The notes under the pieces are model-generated. The model was given only the letters and a program-made list of their open reading frames with translations, had not been told where the DNA came from and made no database searches. A stretch of 64,000 bases of DNA from JANNPJ01 sp965200525 (GTDB taxonomy: Bacteria > Actinomycetota > Actinomycetes > Actinomycetales > Kineosporiaceae). The position numbers were made by a program, and so were the translations under genes. The number at the start of each line of letters is the position of its first letter. Within the stretch, counting starts at the first letter, position 1. The stretch spans positions 1,302,001 through 1,366,000 of the forward strand of contig OZ241368.1 of assembly GCA_965200525.1 (NCBI GenBank), read 5' to 3'. Shown one piece after another: positions 51,483 through 59,335 of this stretch.

Positions 51483-52819
51483 CAGGCGCCGCCGAGCGAG
51501 ATCGCGGCGGCCAGCCCGGAGCGGGCGCCGTCCTCGTGAAAACCCCAGCCGTGGTAGGCCCCGGCGAAGGCGGTCACGCCGTCGTTCAAAGCCGGCAGCA
51601 GGGCCTGGGCCGCCACCGACCCGGGCGTGTACTGCGGGTGGGCGTAGTCCATCCGGGCCAGCACCGCCGCGGCGTCACCGTCGGGCCCGCCCAGCCGGCC
51701 GGCGTTGAGCGAGACCAGGTACCGCTCGTGGGTGTCCAGCTGCTGCAGCCGCGACATGTCGTAGGTGACCTCGACGTTGCGGGCCCGGCCGGAGCAGTCC
51801 GGCATCCGGTAGTTCCACGAGGCCTGGGCCCGCCGGCTGCGCGGCAGCACCGAGGTGTCGGTGTGCAGCACGGCCGGGTTGGCGGTGTAGCTGAACGCCC
51901 CCAGGGCGGCGGTCTCGGCCGGGGTGGGATCGGCCAGCAGGCGCAGGGCCTGGTCCGGGTGGGTGGCGACGACGACGGCGTCGAACCGGGCCGAGGTACC
52001 GGCGGCGTCCCGGATCTCGACCGGGCCGGCACCGGACGCGCCGGGCGAGCCGGGCGCGCCGACCGGGCCGGTGCGGGTGATCGACCGGACCGGCGTCCCG
52101 GTCCGGACGGCGGCGAGCTCCTTGACCGCCAGCTGAACGTAGCTGCGCGAGCCGCCGACGACGGTCCGCCAGCGCGGCGATCCACTGACCGAGAGCATGC
52201 CGTGGTTGTCCAGGAAGGCGAACAGGTAGCGAGCCGGGTAGCGCAGGGCCGTGTCCGGGCCGCAGGACCAGACCGCGGCGATCAGCGGCGTCATGAAATG
52301 GGCGATGAAGAACGGGGAGTAGCGCCCGTCGGCGAGGAACTGGGCCGTCGTCCGGTCGCCGCCGGCCAGCGGGTCGGTGGCCAGGACCCGGCGGGCGTGC
52401 CGGTGGAACCGCTTGACCTCGACCAGCATCCGGAGGAAGTCGGGCCGGACCAGGGACCGGCCCTGGGCCAGGACGCCGCCCGCCCCCTGCCCGCCGGAGT
52501 ACTCCAGGCCGCAGCCGTCGCAGCGCACCGACATGCTCATGTCGGTCTCCTGGGTGGCCACACCGAGCTCGGCGAACAGCCGCAGCAGGGTCGGGTAGGT
52601 GCGGGCGTTGTGCACGATGAAGCCGGTGTCGACGGCCAGCGCCCGGCCGGCCGGATCGGTGACGTCGTGGGTGTCGGCGTGGCCGCCGAGCCGGTCGTCG
52701 GCCTCGTACAGGGTCACCTCGTGGCTGACCCGTAGCACGTAGGCCGCGGTCAGCCCGGAGACACCGCTGCCGATCACCGCAACCCGCGGCCGGCCGGCCG
52801 CGGTCGAGGACTGGGTCAT
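51479..52819 (-). CDS. FAD-dependent amine oxidase-like oxidoreductase
   Basis: A 446-residue flavoprotein. The Rossmann dinucleotide motif is VAVIGSGVSGLTAAYVL followed by LYEADDRLGGHADT, typical of COG2907 proteins. The C-terminus AFAGAYHGWGFHEDGARSGL contacts FAD. Relatives in CFA/DUF1365 operons are thought to desaturate or oxidise modified acyl chains; in Rhodobacter a similar set is linked to furan fatty acids. The start is ATG 52819, overlapping the upstream hydrolase stop by 4 nt. Confidence 0.92.
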   Translation of the reverse strand: MTQSSTAAGRPRVAVIGSGVSGLTAAYVLRVSHEVTLYEADDRLGGHADTHDVTDPAGRALAVDTGFIVHNARTYPTLLRLFAELGVATQETDMSMSVRCDGCGLEYSGGQGAGGVLAQGRSLVRPDFLRMLVEVKRFHRHARRVLATDPLAGGDRTTAQFLADGRYSPFFIAHFMTPLIAAVWSCGPDTALRYPARYLFAFLDNHGMLSVSGSPRWRTVVGGSRSYVQLAVKELAAVRTGTPVRSITRTGPVGAPGSPGASGAGPVEIRDAAGTSARFDAVVVATHPDQALRLLADPTPAETAALGAFSYTANPAVLHTDTSVLPRSRRAQASWNYRMPDCSGRARNVEVTYDMSRLQQLDTHERYLVSLNAGRLGGPDGDAAAVLARMDYAHPQYTPGSVAAQALLPALNDGVTAFAGAYHGWGFHEDGARSGLAAAISLGGAW

Positions 52820-53472
52820 CGTTCCGGCACCCCACAGGGTCGGAGGCAGTCGAGTACCGCCTGCGCGGTGAGCCGGTTCCAGGTCCGGGCCCGCCGCAGC
52901 ATCGCGTGACCGTCGCCGGGGATGTCGTGGTAGCTCACCGCGGCAGCCACCGACCGGGACCGCTCGGCGTACCGGGCCGAGGCCGCCGGGTCGGTGATCC
53001 GGTCCTGCTGCCCGTGCAGGATCACCAGGTCGCGGCCAGCCAGCTCGGCCATCGGCTCGCCGTCGGGCAGCCAGGGGGCGAGGGCGACCACACCGCGGAC
53101 CGACTCGTGCCCGGCCACCCGCAACGCGGTGCGCCCGCCCATCGAGTGCCCGACGAGTACCACCGGCAGGCCGAGCCGGTCCCGGAGGTCGTCCAGGGCC
53201 CAGCGGGCGTCGGCCACCGGGGACTGCTGGGCCCCGTTCCAGCCCCGGACCGCGAACCGGAGGTTGTCGACGGCCACACCGCGCCCGGCGACCTGCCGGT
53301 GCACGGCCGCGGCCAGAACGGCCACCCGCAGGGCAGCCGGCTGGAACCGGCTCACCGGCTCGGTGCTGCTGACCCGGCCACCGTGCAGGAACAGAGCCAG
53401 GCCGAGGGCCGGCCCCCTCGCCCCGGAGTGCCTGAGATGGCGCCCGCTGCGCGCGCCGCTGTCGATACCCAC
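52816..53472 (-). CDS. alpha/beta hydrolase
   Basis: A hydrolase of about 218 residues. LALFLHGGRVSSTEP supplies the oxyanion loop, LVGHSMGGRTALRVAG the nucleophile elbow (GHSMGG), HGQQDRITDP the Asp and GDGHAMLRRA the His. It is the first gene of the lipid operon, overlapping the FAD gene by 4 nt. The start is uncertain: GTG 53472 gives good codon usage, while GTG 53562, 8 nt after a TAGGGT, would be leaderless but adds ~30 residues with rare codons (AGA, CGA, AGG). Confidence 0.82.
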   Translation of the reverse strand: MGIDSGARSGRHLRHSGARGPALGLALFLHGGRVSSTEPVSRFQPAALRVAVLAAAVHRQVAGRGVAVDNLRFAVRGWNGAQQSPVADARWALDDLRDRLGLPVVLVGHSMGGRTALRVAGHESVRGVVALAPWLPDGEPMAELAGRDLVILHGQQDRITDPAASARYAERSRSVAAAVSYHDIPGDGHAMLRRARTWNRLTAQAVLDCLRPCGVPER

Positions 53473-53570
53473 ACCGCTACTTCGGCACGGAGGGGGTCTT
53501 CGGATGGGTCCGACCTTGTGCGATAGGCCACTGCGGACGGCGTCGACCCGCGTGTCCGGCACAGCGCCCA

Positions 53571-53576
53571 ACCCTA
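53571..53576 (-). promoter_or_regulatory. putative -10 hexamer for the lipid operon (TAGGGT)
   Basis: It lies 8 nt before GTG 53562 and about 100 nt before the preferred start at 53472. It is the only good candidate in the 250-bp gap between guaB3 and this operon. Confidence 0.4.
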
Positions 53577-53722
53577 AGGCACGACTCGTAACTCTCAGTC
53601 ACGAAGAGCATCCGAACGGCCGTGTCCTACCGAATGCCCGTCCGAACCGACGACCGACTGCGCGAGGCCCATGCCTGGATTCTCATGGCCGGGCTGCTTC
53701 GGCGCGCGCTGAAATCAGGCCC

Positions 53723-54844
53723 TCAGCTGGGCTGATAAGGCGAGATCACCACTTCGACCCGCTGGAACTCCTTCAGGTCGGAGTACCCGGTGGTGGCCAT
53801 CGACCGCCGCAGGGCCCCGATCAGGTTGGTCGTGCCGTCGGCGGCCCGGCCCGGGCCGTACAGGATCTCCTGCAGGGTGCCGACCGTGCCGACGTGGACC
53901 CGGGCGCCCCGAGGGACCGACGGGTGGTGCGCCTCGGGCCCCCAGTGGTACCCGCGGCCGGGGGCGTCGGAGGCCCGGGCCAGGGCCGCTCCGAGCATCA
54001 CGGCGTCGGCCCCGCAGGCGATCGCCTTGACCACCTCGCCCGAGCGGCCGACCCCGCCGTCCGCGATCACATGCACGTACCGGCCGCCGGACTCGTCCAT
54101 GTAGTCGCGCCGGGCCGCCGCCACGTCGGCCACCGCGGTCGCCATCGGAGCGTGGATGCCGAGCGTGTCGCGGGTGGTGTGGGTGGCGCCGCCGCCGAAG
54201 CCGACCAGCACGCCGGCCGCCCCGGTCCGCATCAGGTGCAGGGCGCTGGTGTAGGTGGCCGACCCACCGACGATCACCGGGACGTCGAGTTCGTAGATGA
54301 AGCGCTTCAGGTTCAGCGGCTCGGCCCGGCCGGACACGTGCTCGGCCGAGACCGTGGTGCCCCGGATCACGAACAGGTCGACCCCGGCGTCCACCACGGT
54401 CTTCCAGAACTGCTGGGTCCGCTGCGGGGTGAGAGCGGCCGAGACCGTGACCCCGGCGTCCCGGATCTCCTTGATCCGGGCCACGATCAGCTCGGGCTTG
54501 ATCTCCTCGGCGTACAGCTCCTGCATCCGGCGGGTCGAGACGGCCGGCTCCAGGCCGGCGATCTCGGCCAGCAGCGGTTCCGGATCCTCGTAGCGGGTCC
54601 ACAGTCCTTCGAGGTCGAGCACGCCCAGGCCGCCGAACCGGCCGAGGGCCACGGCGGTGGCCGGCGACATCACCGAGTCCATCGGGGCGGCCACGATCGG
54701 CAGCTCGAACCGGTAGGCGTCGATCTGCCAGTCGGTCGACACCTCTTCGGGGTCGCGGGTCCGGCGACTCGGGACGATGGCGACATCGTCGAAGGTATAG
54801 GCACGCCGGCCGCGCTTGCCCCGGCCGATCTCGATCTCAGTCAC
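53723..54844 (-). CDS. guaB3: GuaB3-family IMP dehydrogenase-related protein
   Basis: A 373-residue protein of the actinobacterial GuaB3 family. It begins GRGKRGRRAYTFDDVAIVPSRRTR, the GuaB3 signature, and has the barrel strands VPVIVGGSATYTSALH and VHVIADGGVGRSGEVVKAIA. It lacks the CBS pair and the Cys loop of true IMPDH (GxGSxC); this fits a relative with altered chemistry. Some GuaB3 proteins have been linked to GMP reductase-like activity. GTG 54844 has TAGCCT 6 nt upstream. Confidence 0.92.
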   Translation of the reverse strand: MTEIEIGRGKRGRRAYTFDDVAIVPSRRTRDPEEVSTDWQIDAYRFELPIVAAPMDSVMSPATAVALGRFGGLGVLDLEGLWTRYEDPEPLLAEIAGLEPAVSTRRMQELYAEEIKPELIVARIKEIRDAGVTVSAALTPQRTQQFWKTVVDAGVDLFVIRGTTVSAEHVSGRAEPLNLKRFIYELDVPVIVGGSATYTSALHLMRTGAAGVLVGFGGGATHTTRDTLGIHAPMATAVADVAAARRDYMDESGGRYVHVIADGGVGRSGEVVKAIACGADAVMLGAALARASDAPGRGYHWGPEAHHPSVPRGARVHVGTVGTLQEILYGPGRAADGTTNLIGALRRSMATTGYSDLKEFQRVEVVISPYQPS

Positions 54845-54850
54845 CTGGTC

Positions 54851-54856
54851 AGGCTA
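54851..54856 (-). promoter_or_regulatory. putative -10 hexamer for guaB3 (TAGCCT)
   Basis: It lies 6 nt upstream of GTG 54844 and fits the leaderless pattern. Confidence 0.5.
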
Positions 54857-54929
54857 CCGGTGTCTGTACCGGCGCAGCCCGTTCGCTTCCGTTCACCGGC
54901 CGTGCGCAATCCCTCAAGGTCCAGGCCCT

Positions 54930-54960
54930 CGCACCCGAGCGAACAGATTGCCCGGGTGCG
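54930..54960 (+). promoter_or_regulatory. hairpin in the leader of the FN3/OmpA-like gene
   Basis: CGCACCCG (54930-54937) and CGGGTGCG (54953-54960) pair perfectly around a 15-nt loop, 35 nt before ATG 54996. It could be a leader hairpin or an operator. No known riboswitch consensus was recognised. Confidence 0.3.
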
Positions 54961-54995
54961 GTTACGGCCGGGCACTCGCCACAGGGGGAACGACC

Positions 54996-57062
54996 ATGAC
55001 CGCCGCCCGCCGCCCATCCTCGATTACCGGCCCGTCGCCGCACCCGACCGTTCCGGCGAGCCGGCCCGGGCGCCGGTGGCTGGCCGGAGTCGGGCTGGCC
55101 GCCGTGGTCAGCCTGGTTCTGCTGGTCCAGACCGCACCGGCGCAGGCCCTGCCCGCCGCGGCGACGGCCGGGATGCACGCCCGGACGGTGGCGACCGACG
55201 GCCCCGGCGTTCACGTCTCGGCCGCGCCGGGCAAGCCCGGAAACCCGGTCGCGGTGGCCGGCGACGGCCAGGCCACCATCACGATCACCCCGCCGGCCGG
55301 CGGCGGGCCGGTCACCGGGTACTACGTGACCCTGACCGACGACCGCAGCTTCGGGCACTGCATCACCAGCACGACCACCTGCGTCTTCACCGGTCTGAGA
55401 AACGGCGACACCTACACCTTTCAGGTACTGGCCTCCAACGGCGGATCGGAAACCTCGACCTGGTCGGATCCTTCGAACGCGGTGACGCCGAGGTCGGCCA
55501 CCTCGACGCCCACGCCGTCCGGCAGCGCCACTCCCACCCCGACCCCGACGGTCAACTCGCCCGCCAGCCCGGTGAACGTCAGCCTGAGCGCCGGGCCGGC
55601 ATCCCTGATCGCGGCCTGGTCGCCGGTCACCGGCGCCACCGAGTACAGCGTCACCGCCTATCCCGGCCCGTCGACCTGCGTCACCGTCGGGACGTCGTGC
55701 GTGCTCGGCGCGGTCGCCGGGCGGGCGTACACGGTCACCGTGGTGGCCCGCTCGGGCGCTCAGGTCTCGAGCCCGTCGGCCGCCCCGGGCGCCGTCGTCC
55801 CGACCACACCGGCGGTGCCGGCCACGCTGCCCGCCGGTGCCGTCACCGAGCTGAGCACCGACCACGGCCAGATCGGCCTGACCAGCCCCGGTGCCGCCCT
55901 GACGGTCACCGGATCCGGGTTCGCGCCGTACTCCTCGGTGCGGGTGGCGATCTACTCCAGCCCGATCGTGCTCGACGACGTGATCGCGGGCTCGGCCGGC
56001 TCGTTCTCGCTGCCGGTCGTGGTGCCGGCCGGGCTGGCCGGGGCCCACACCTTGCTGGCGGCCGGGATCGACCCGGCCGGGCACACCCGCCAGATCACCC
56101 TGCCGGTGACCGTGGCCGGCACCGAGACCGTGACCACCGGCACCGGATCGGCACCCCAGACGACCCGGATGCCGGTCCCGGCGGGCGGCGGGATCTGGCT
56201 GCTCGACCCCAGCGGCCGGGCCGACACAGCCGTGGCCAACTCGGACGGCACCTACACGGTGGACCGGGCCACCGGCGTGATCAGCTTCGTCCCGGTCGCC
56301 GGCTTCAGCGGCCCGGCCACCCCGGTCGGCTACCGGCTCGCCGACGCCCTGGGCACGGTCGTGAACGGCAGCTACACCCCGATCGTGGTCGCGGCCGTGG
56401 GCACCCCGGTGCTGAAGCTGGCCACCCGGATCGTCTCCGGTACCGGCCGTTCCGGCTCGGCCGCGGTCAGCTGCCGGATCTCCACCGGAGTGCTGGCCCG
56501 CTGCGTGGTGACGGCATCGGCGGTGGTCAGCGGGCGCAACCAGACCATCGGCTACGGCGTCACCACCCCGGCCCTGACCGACGACGTCCAGACCGTGACC
56601 GTGCCGGCCGTGCTGACCGAGCTGGGCCGGTACCTGGCCGCCCGGCCCGGCGGGGTGCGGGTGTCGTTCAGCGCCGAACTGACCCAGCGCAACCAGAGCG
56701 GTACGACCAGAGCCAGGGGCAGCGCCACCGTGGTGGCCAAGACCTTCACCCTCAGCCGGGCGATCACCTTCGGCTCCGGCTCACCCACCCTGGCCAAGGC
56801 CGACTCGGCCTACCTGAAGGCCACCGCCGCCAAGCTGACCGGTGCCCGCAGCATCACCTGCACCGGGCACGCCGACCGCAAGGAGAGCAGGCCCGGCAGT
56901 CTGGCCCTGAGCCGGGCCCGGGCCGCCTGCACCGCCGCCAGCACGAAGGTCGGCGCCAGCGTGCACACTGCCGGCAAGATCGAGCCTCACCCGAAGGGCG
57001 CCGCCAACACCCCCGCCGCCCGCGCCCACAACCGCCGCGTGACCCTCACCATCGCCTACTGA
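54996..57062 (+). CDS. secreted FN3 / CshA-repeat / OmpA-like surface protein
   Basis: A 688-residue exported protein. A signal peptide spans about 25-50 (WLAGVGLAAVVSLVLLVQ, then APAQA). One FN3 domain (about 65-165) is followed by a Thr/Pro linker and a second (about 185-270). The next part includes a CshA-type fibril repeat (YTVDRATGVISFVPVAGFSG, about 420-470). The last ~100 residues are OmpA-like: FGSGSPTLAKADSAYLK, then CTGHADRKE. No sortase motif or C-terminal anchor is present. A peptidoglycan-binding adhesin is plausible. AGGGGGA (54983-54989) is the Shine-Dalgarno. Confidence 0.85.
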   Translation: MTAARRPSSITGPSPHPTVPASRPGRRWLAGVGLAAVVSLVLLVQTAPAQALPAAATAGMHARTVATDGPGVHVSAAPGKPGNPVAVAGDGQATITITPPAGGGPVTGYYVTLTDDRSFGHCITSTTTCVFTGLRNGDTYTFQVLASNGGSETSTWSDPSNAVTPRSATSTPTPSGSATPTPTPTVNSPASPVNVSLSAGPASLIAAWSPVTGATEYSVTAYPGPSTCVTVGTSCVLGAVAGRAYTVTVVARSGAQVSSPSAAPGAVVPTTPAVPATLPAGAVTELSTDHGQIGLTSPGAALTVTGSGFAPYSSVRVAIYSSPIVLDDVIAGSAGSFSLPVVVPAGLAGAHTLLAAGIDPAGHTRQITLPVTVAGTETVTTGTGSAPQTTRMPVPAGGGIWLLDPSGRADTAVANSDGTYTVDRATGVISFVPVAGFSGPATPVGYRLADALGTVVNGSYTPIVVAAVGTPVLKLATRIVSGTGRSGSAAVSCRISTGVLARCVVTASAVVSGRNQTIGYGVTTPALTDDVQTVTVPAVLTELGRYLAARPGGVRVSFSAELTQRNQSGTTRARGSATVVAKTFTLSRAITFGSGSPTLAKADSAYLKATAAKLTGARSITCTGHADRKESRPGSLALSRARAACTAASTKVGASVHTAGKIEPHPKGAANTPAARAHNRRVTLTIAY

Positions 57063-57218
57063 CCCACCTCGGCCGGCCCACCCGGTCCGCCGGCGCCGGT
57101 CCGGGCCGGCCCTCTCCGGTCCGGCGCCCGCGGGGTCGGTCCGGGGCTGACTGGGCCGCCGGGATCCGCCGGGCCGATCGCTCACCGGGCTCACCGGGCT
57201 CACCGGGCTCACCCGTGT

Positions 57219-57365
57219 CGCTACGCCGACAATGCTCCAGTAATCCACCTGCCAGACGTCGCCGAAACGGATTCAGCGCAGCCCCGGCAGTGGCTAACTG
57301 GAGCAAAGTCGGAGCAGAGTCAGCCGAACCAGGCGCCCACCAGCAGGCTCGGCCGAACAGGCGCA
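57219..57365. repeat. intergenic repeat, copy 1, with inverted-repeat core
   Basis: By hand alignment this differs from copy 2 at 12 positions in about 147 (roughly 92% identity), including two 1-bp indels. Its core (57228-57310) is bounded by an inverted repeat, GACAATGCTCCAGT against ACTGGAGCAAAGTC, with 12 of 14 positions paired. The 9-bp inner arms at 57233-57241 and 57297-57305 are perfect. Confidence 0.8.
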
Positions 57366-57469
57366 CATCGGCAAGATCGGCCGAACCGGCAGTGGGGCCG
57401 ACCAGTCCTGCCGGGCCGCAGGCACCAATCGAGGCAGGCCGAACACCGACCGACAGCCGGGTCCCCCGC

Positions 57470-57616
57470 CGATACACCGACAATGCTCCAGTACTCCACC
57501 TGGCAGACCTCGCCGAAACGATTCAACACAGCCCCGGCAGTGGCCAACTGGAGCAAAGTCGAAGCAGAGTCAGCCGAACCTGGCGCCCACCAGCAGGCTC
57601 GGCCGAACCAGGCGCA
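57470..57616. repeat. intergenic repeat, copy 2, with inverted-repeat core
   Basis: Second copy, 251 bp downstream of copy 1 in direct orientation. The core (57479-57560) has the same inverted-repeat ends; the perfect 9-bp arms are at 57484-57492 and 57547-57555. Conservation of the arms while the interior diverges suggests a structured or mobile small element. Confidence 0.8.
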
Positions 57617-57747
57617 TAGCGACAAGGTCGCCCGCACACCCGGCAGGGACGGCCGAACCGGGCGTACACCGGTAAGATCGGCCGATACGAGCGCGCAGCG
57701 GTGGCCCAGCCGGCTCGGGCCGGGGCCTCAGGCCGCGGGCCGAGGCG

Positions 57748-59304
57748 TCAGCCGCGGCTGCTGTAGTTGGGGGCCTCGACGGTCATCATGATGTCGTGCG
57801 GGTGGCTCTCCTTGAGGCCGGCGCTGGTGATCCGGACGAACTGGCCCCGGTTCTGCAGCTCGGGCACGGTGGCCGCGCCGACGTAGAACATCGACTGCCG
57901 CAGGCCACCGATCAGCTGGTACGCCACGGCGGCCAGCGGCCCCCGGTAGGGCACCTGGCCCTCGATGCCCTCGGGCACGAACTTGTCGTCGGCGACGTCG
58001 CCCTGGAAGTAGCGGTCCTTGGAGTACGACCGGGCCTTGCCCCGCGACTGGGCCGCACCGAGCGAGCCCATCCCCCGGTACGACTTGAACTGCTTGCCGT
58101 TGATGAAGACCAGGTCGCCCGGGCTCTCCTCGCAGCCGGCCAGCAGCGAGCCCAGCATCACCGTGTCGGCCCCGGCCACCAGGGCCTTGGCGATGTCGCC
58201 GGAGTACTGCAGGCCGCCGTCGCCGATCACCGGGACGCCGGCCGGCTTGCAGGCCCGGGCCGCTTCCAGGATCGCCGTGACCTGCGGGACGCCGACCCCC
58301 GCCACGACCCGGGTGGTGCAGATCGACCCGGGGCCGACTCCGACCTTGACGCCGTCCGCCCCCGCGTCGACGAGGGCCTGAGCCCCGGCTCGGGTGGCCA
58401 CGTTGCCGCCGACGATGTCGACGTGGGCCGCCGCCGAGTCGGCCTTGAGCCGGCCGATCATGTCGGCCACCCCGTGCGAATGGCCGTGGGCGGTGTCGAC
58501 CACGATCACGTCCACCCCTGCGTCGACCAGGGCCATCGCCCGCTTCCAGGCGTCGTCGAAGAAGCCGACGGCTGCCCCGACCCGCAGCCGGCCGGAGTCG
58601 TCCTTGGTGGCCAGCGGGTACTGCTCGCTCTTGGTGAAGTCCTTGACCGTGATCAGCCCGGCCAGCCGGCCGGCGCCGTCGATCAGCGGCAGCTTTTCGA
58701 TCTTGTGCTTGCCCAGCAGCGCCATCGCGTCGTCCGGGGCGATCCCGACCGGGGCGGTGACCAGAGGCATCTTGGTCATGACGTCGCCGACCCGGCGAGA
58801 CATGTCGGTCTCGAAGCGCAGGTCGCGGTTGGTGATGATGCCGACCAGGCGGCCGCCGGCGTCGATTACGGGCAGGCCCGAGATCCGGTACCGGCCGCAG
58901 AGCGAGTCGACCTCGTCGAGGGTGGCGTCCTGGGTGATGGTCACCGGATGGGTGATCATGCCGGCCTCGGACCGCTTGACCAGGTCGACCTGCTGGGCCT
59001 GATCGTCGATCGAGAGGTTGCGGTGCAGCACCCCGAGACCGCCCTGACGGGCCATCGCGATCGCCATCCGGGCCTCGGTCACGGTGTCCATCGCCGCCGA
59101 CAGCAGCGGGACGGCCACTTCGACCCGGCGGCTGACCCGGGACCGGGTCTCGGCCGCACTGGGGATGACGTCGCTCTCGCCGGGCAGCAGCAGAACGTCG
59201 TCGTAGGTGAGTCCGAGCGGCATCACCGGGATGTCTTCCGCGGTTCTGTCCGCCCAGTTGCGCGCCGTGCCGGCCATCCGGTCATCACTGCTGGGGTCGC
59301 TCAC
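57748..59304 (-). CDS. guaB: IMP dehydrogenase
   Basis: A 518-residue enzyme making XMP from IMP. It has the barrel start PLGLTYDDVLLLPGES, paired CBS domains (about 120-230; ITNRDLRFETD, ITVKDFTKSEQYP), the catalytic loop GVGPGSICTTR with the active-site Cys, and flap residues RGKARSYSKDRYFQ. I chose GTG 59304 because TAGGAT (59312-59317) lies 7 nt upstream; ATG 59313 overlaps that hexamer and could not be transcribed from it. guaA lies 17 kb to the left. Confidence 0.96.
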   Translation of the reverse strand: MSDPSSDDRMAGTARNWADRTAEDIPVMPLGLTYDDVLLLPGESDVIPSAAETRSRVSRRVEVAVPLLSAAMDTVTEARMAIAMARQGGLGVLHRNLSIDDQAQQVDLVKRSEAGMITHPVTITQDATLDEVDSLCGRYRISGLPVIDAGGRLVGIITNRDLRFETDMSRRVGDVMTKMPLVTAPVGIAPDDAMALLGKHKIEKLPLIDGAGRLAGLITVKDFTKSEQYPLATKDDSGRLRVGAAVGFFDDAWKRAMALVDAGVDVIVVDTAHGHSHGVADMIGRLKADSAAAHVDIVGGNVATRAGAQALVDAGADGVKVGVGPGSICTTRVVAGVGVPQVTAILEAARACKPAGVPVIGDGGLQYSGDIAKALVAGADTVMLGSLLAGCEESPGDLVFINGKQFKSYRGMGSLGAAQSRGKARSYSKDRYFQGDVADDKFVPEGIEGQVPYRGPLAAVAYQLIGGLRQSMFYVGAATVPELQNRGQFVRITSAGLKESHPHDIMMTVEAPNYSSRG

Positions 59305-59311
59305 CTCATCC

Positions 59312-59317
59312 ATCCTA
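59312..59317 (-). promoter_or_regulatory. putative -10 hexamer for guaB (TAGGAT)
   Basis: It lies 7 nt upstream of GTG 59304. It overlaps the alternative ATG at 59313, which argues against that start. Confidence 0.5.
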
Positions 59318-59335
59318 GAGCCTGCCGGCCGTAGG

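Larger units (their letters stand above)
57063..57747. other. 685-bp intergenic region with diverged repeats
   Basis: No convincing gene is present. The first ~140 bp is GC-rich with a short CTCACCGGG tandem repeat (about 57181-57211). The middle has two copies of a ~147-bp unit (separate entries), and the rest carries scattered short units like GGCCGAACCAGGCGCA and CGGYAAGRTCGGCCGA. Base composition is visibly lower in GC than the genes around it, and the frames through it contain Arg/Cys-rich runs unlike real proteins. It lies between the 3' ends of the FN3 gene and guaB. Confidence 0.75.

Noticed and set aside
53723..54844. Second true IMP dehydrogenase
   Set aside because: No CBS domains and no catalytic Cys loop; it carries the GuaB3 N-terminal signature.
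57219..57616. Small proteins encoded in the intergenic repeats
   Set aside because: Frames are open in both directions only because stops are rare; no start signal, no family resemblance, and 1-bp indels between copies break the frame.
57219..57616. Insertion sequence
   Set aside because: No transposase and no target duplication visible; only short inverted-repeat-bounded units.
59311..59313. ATG 59313 as the guaB start
   Set aside because: It overlaps the only good -10 hexamer; GTG 59304 fits the 7-nt leaderless spacing.
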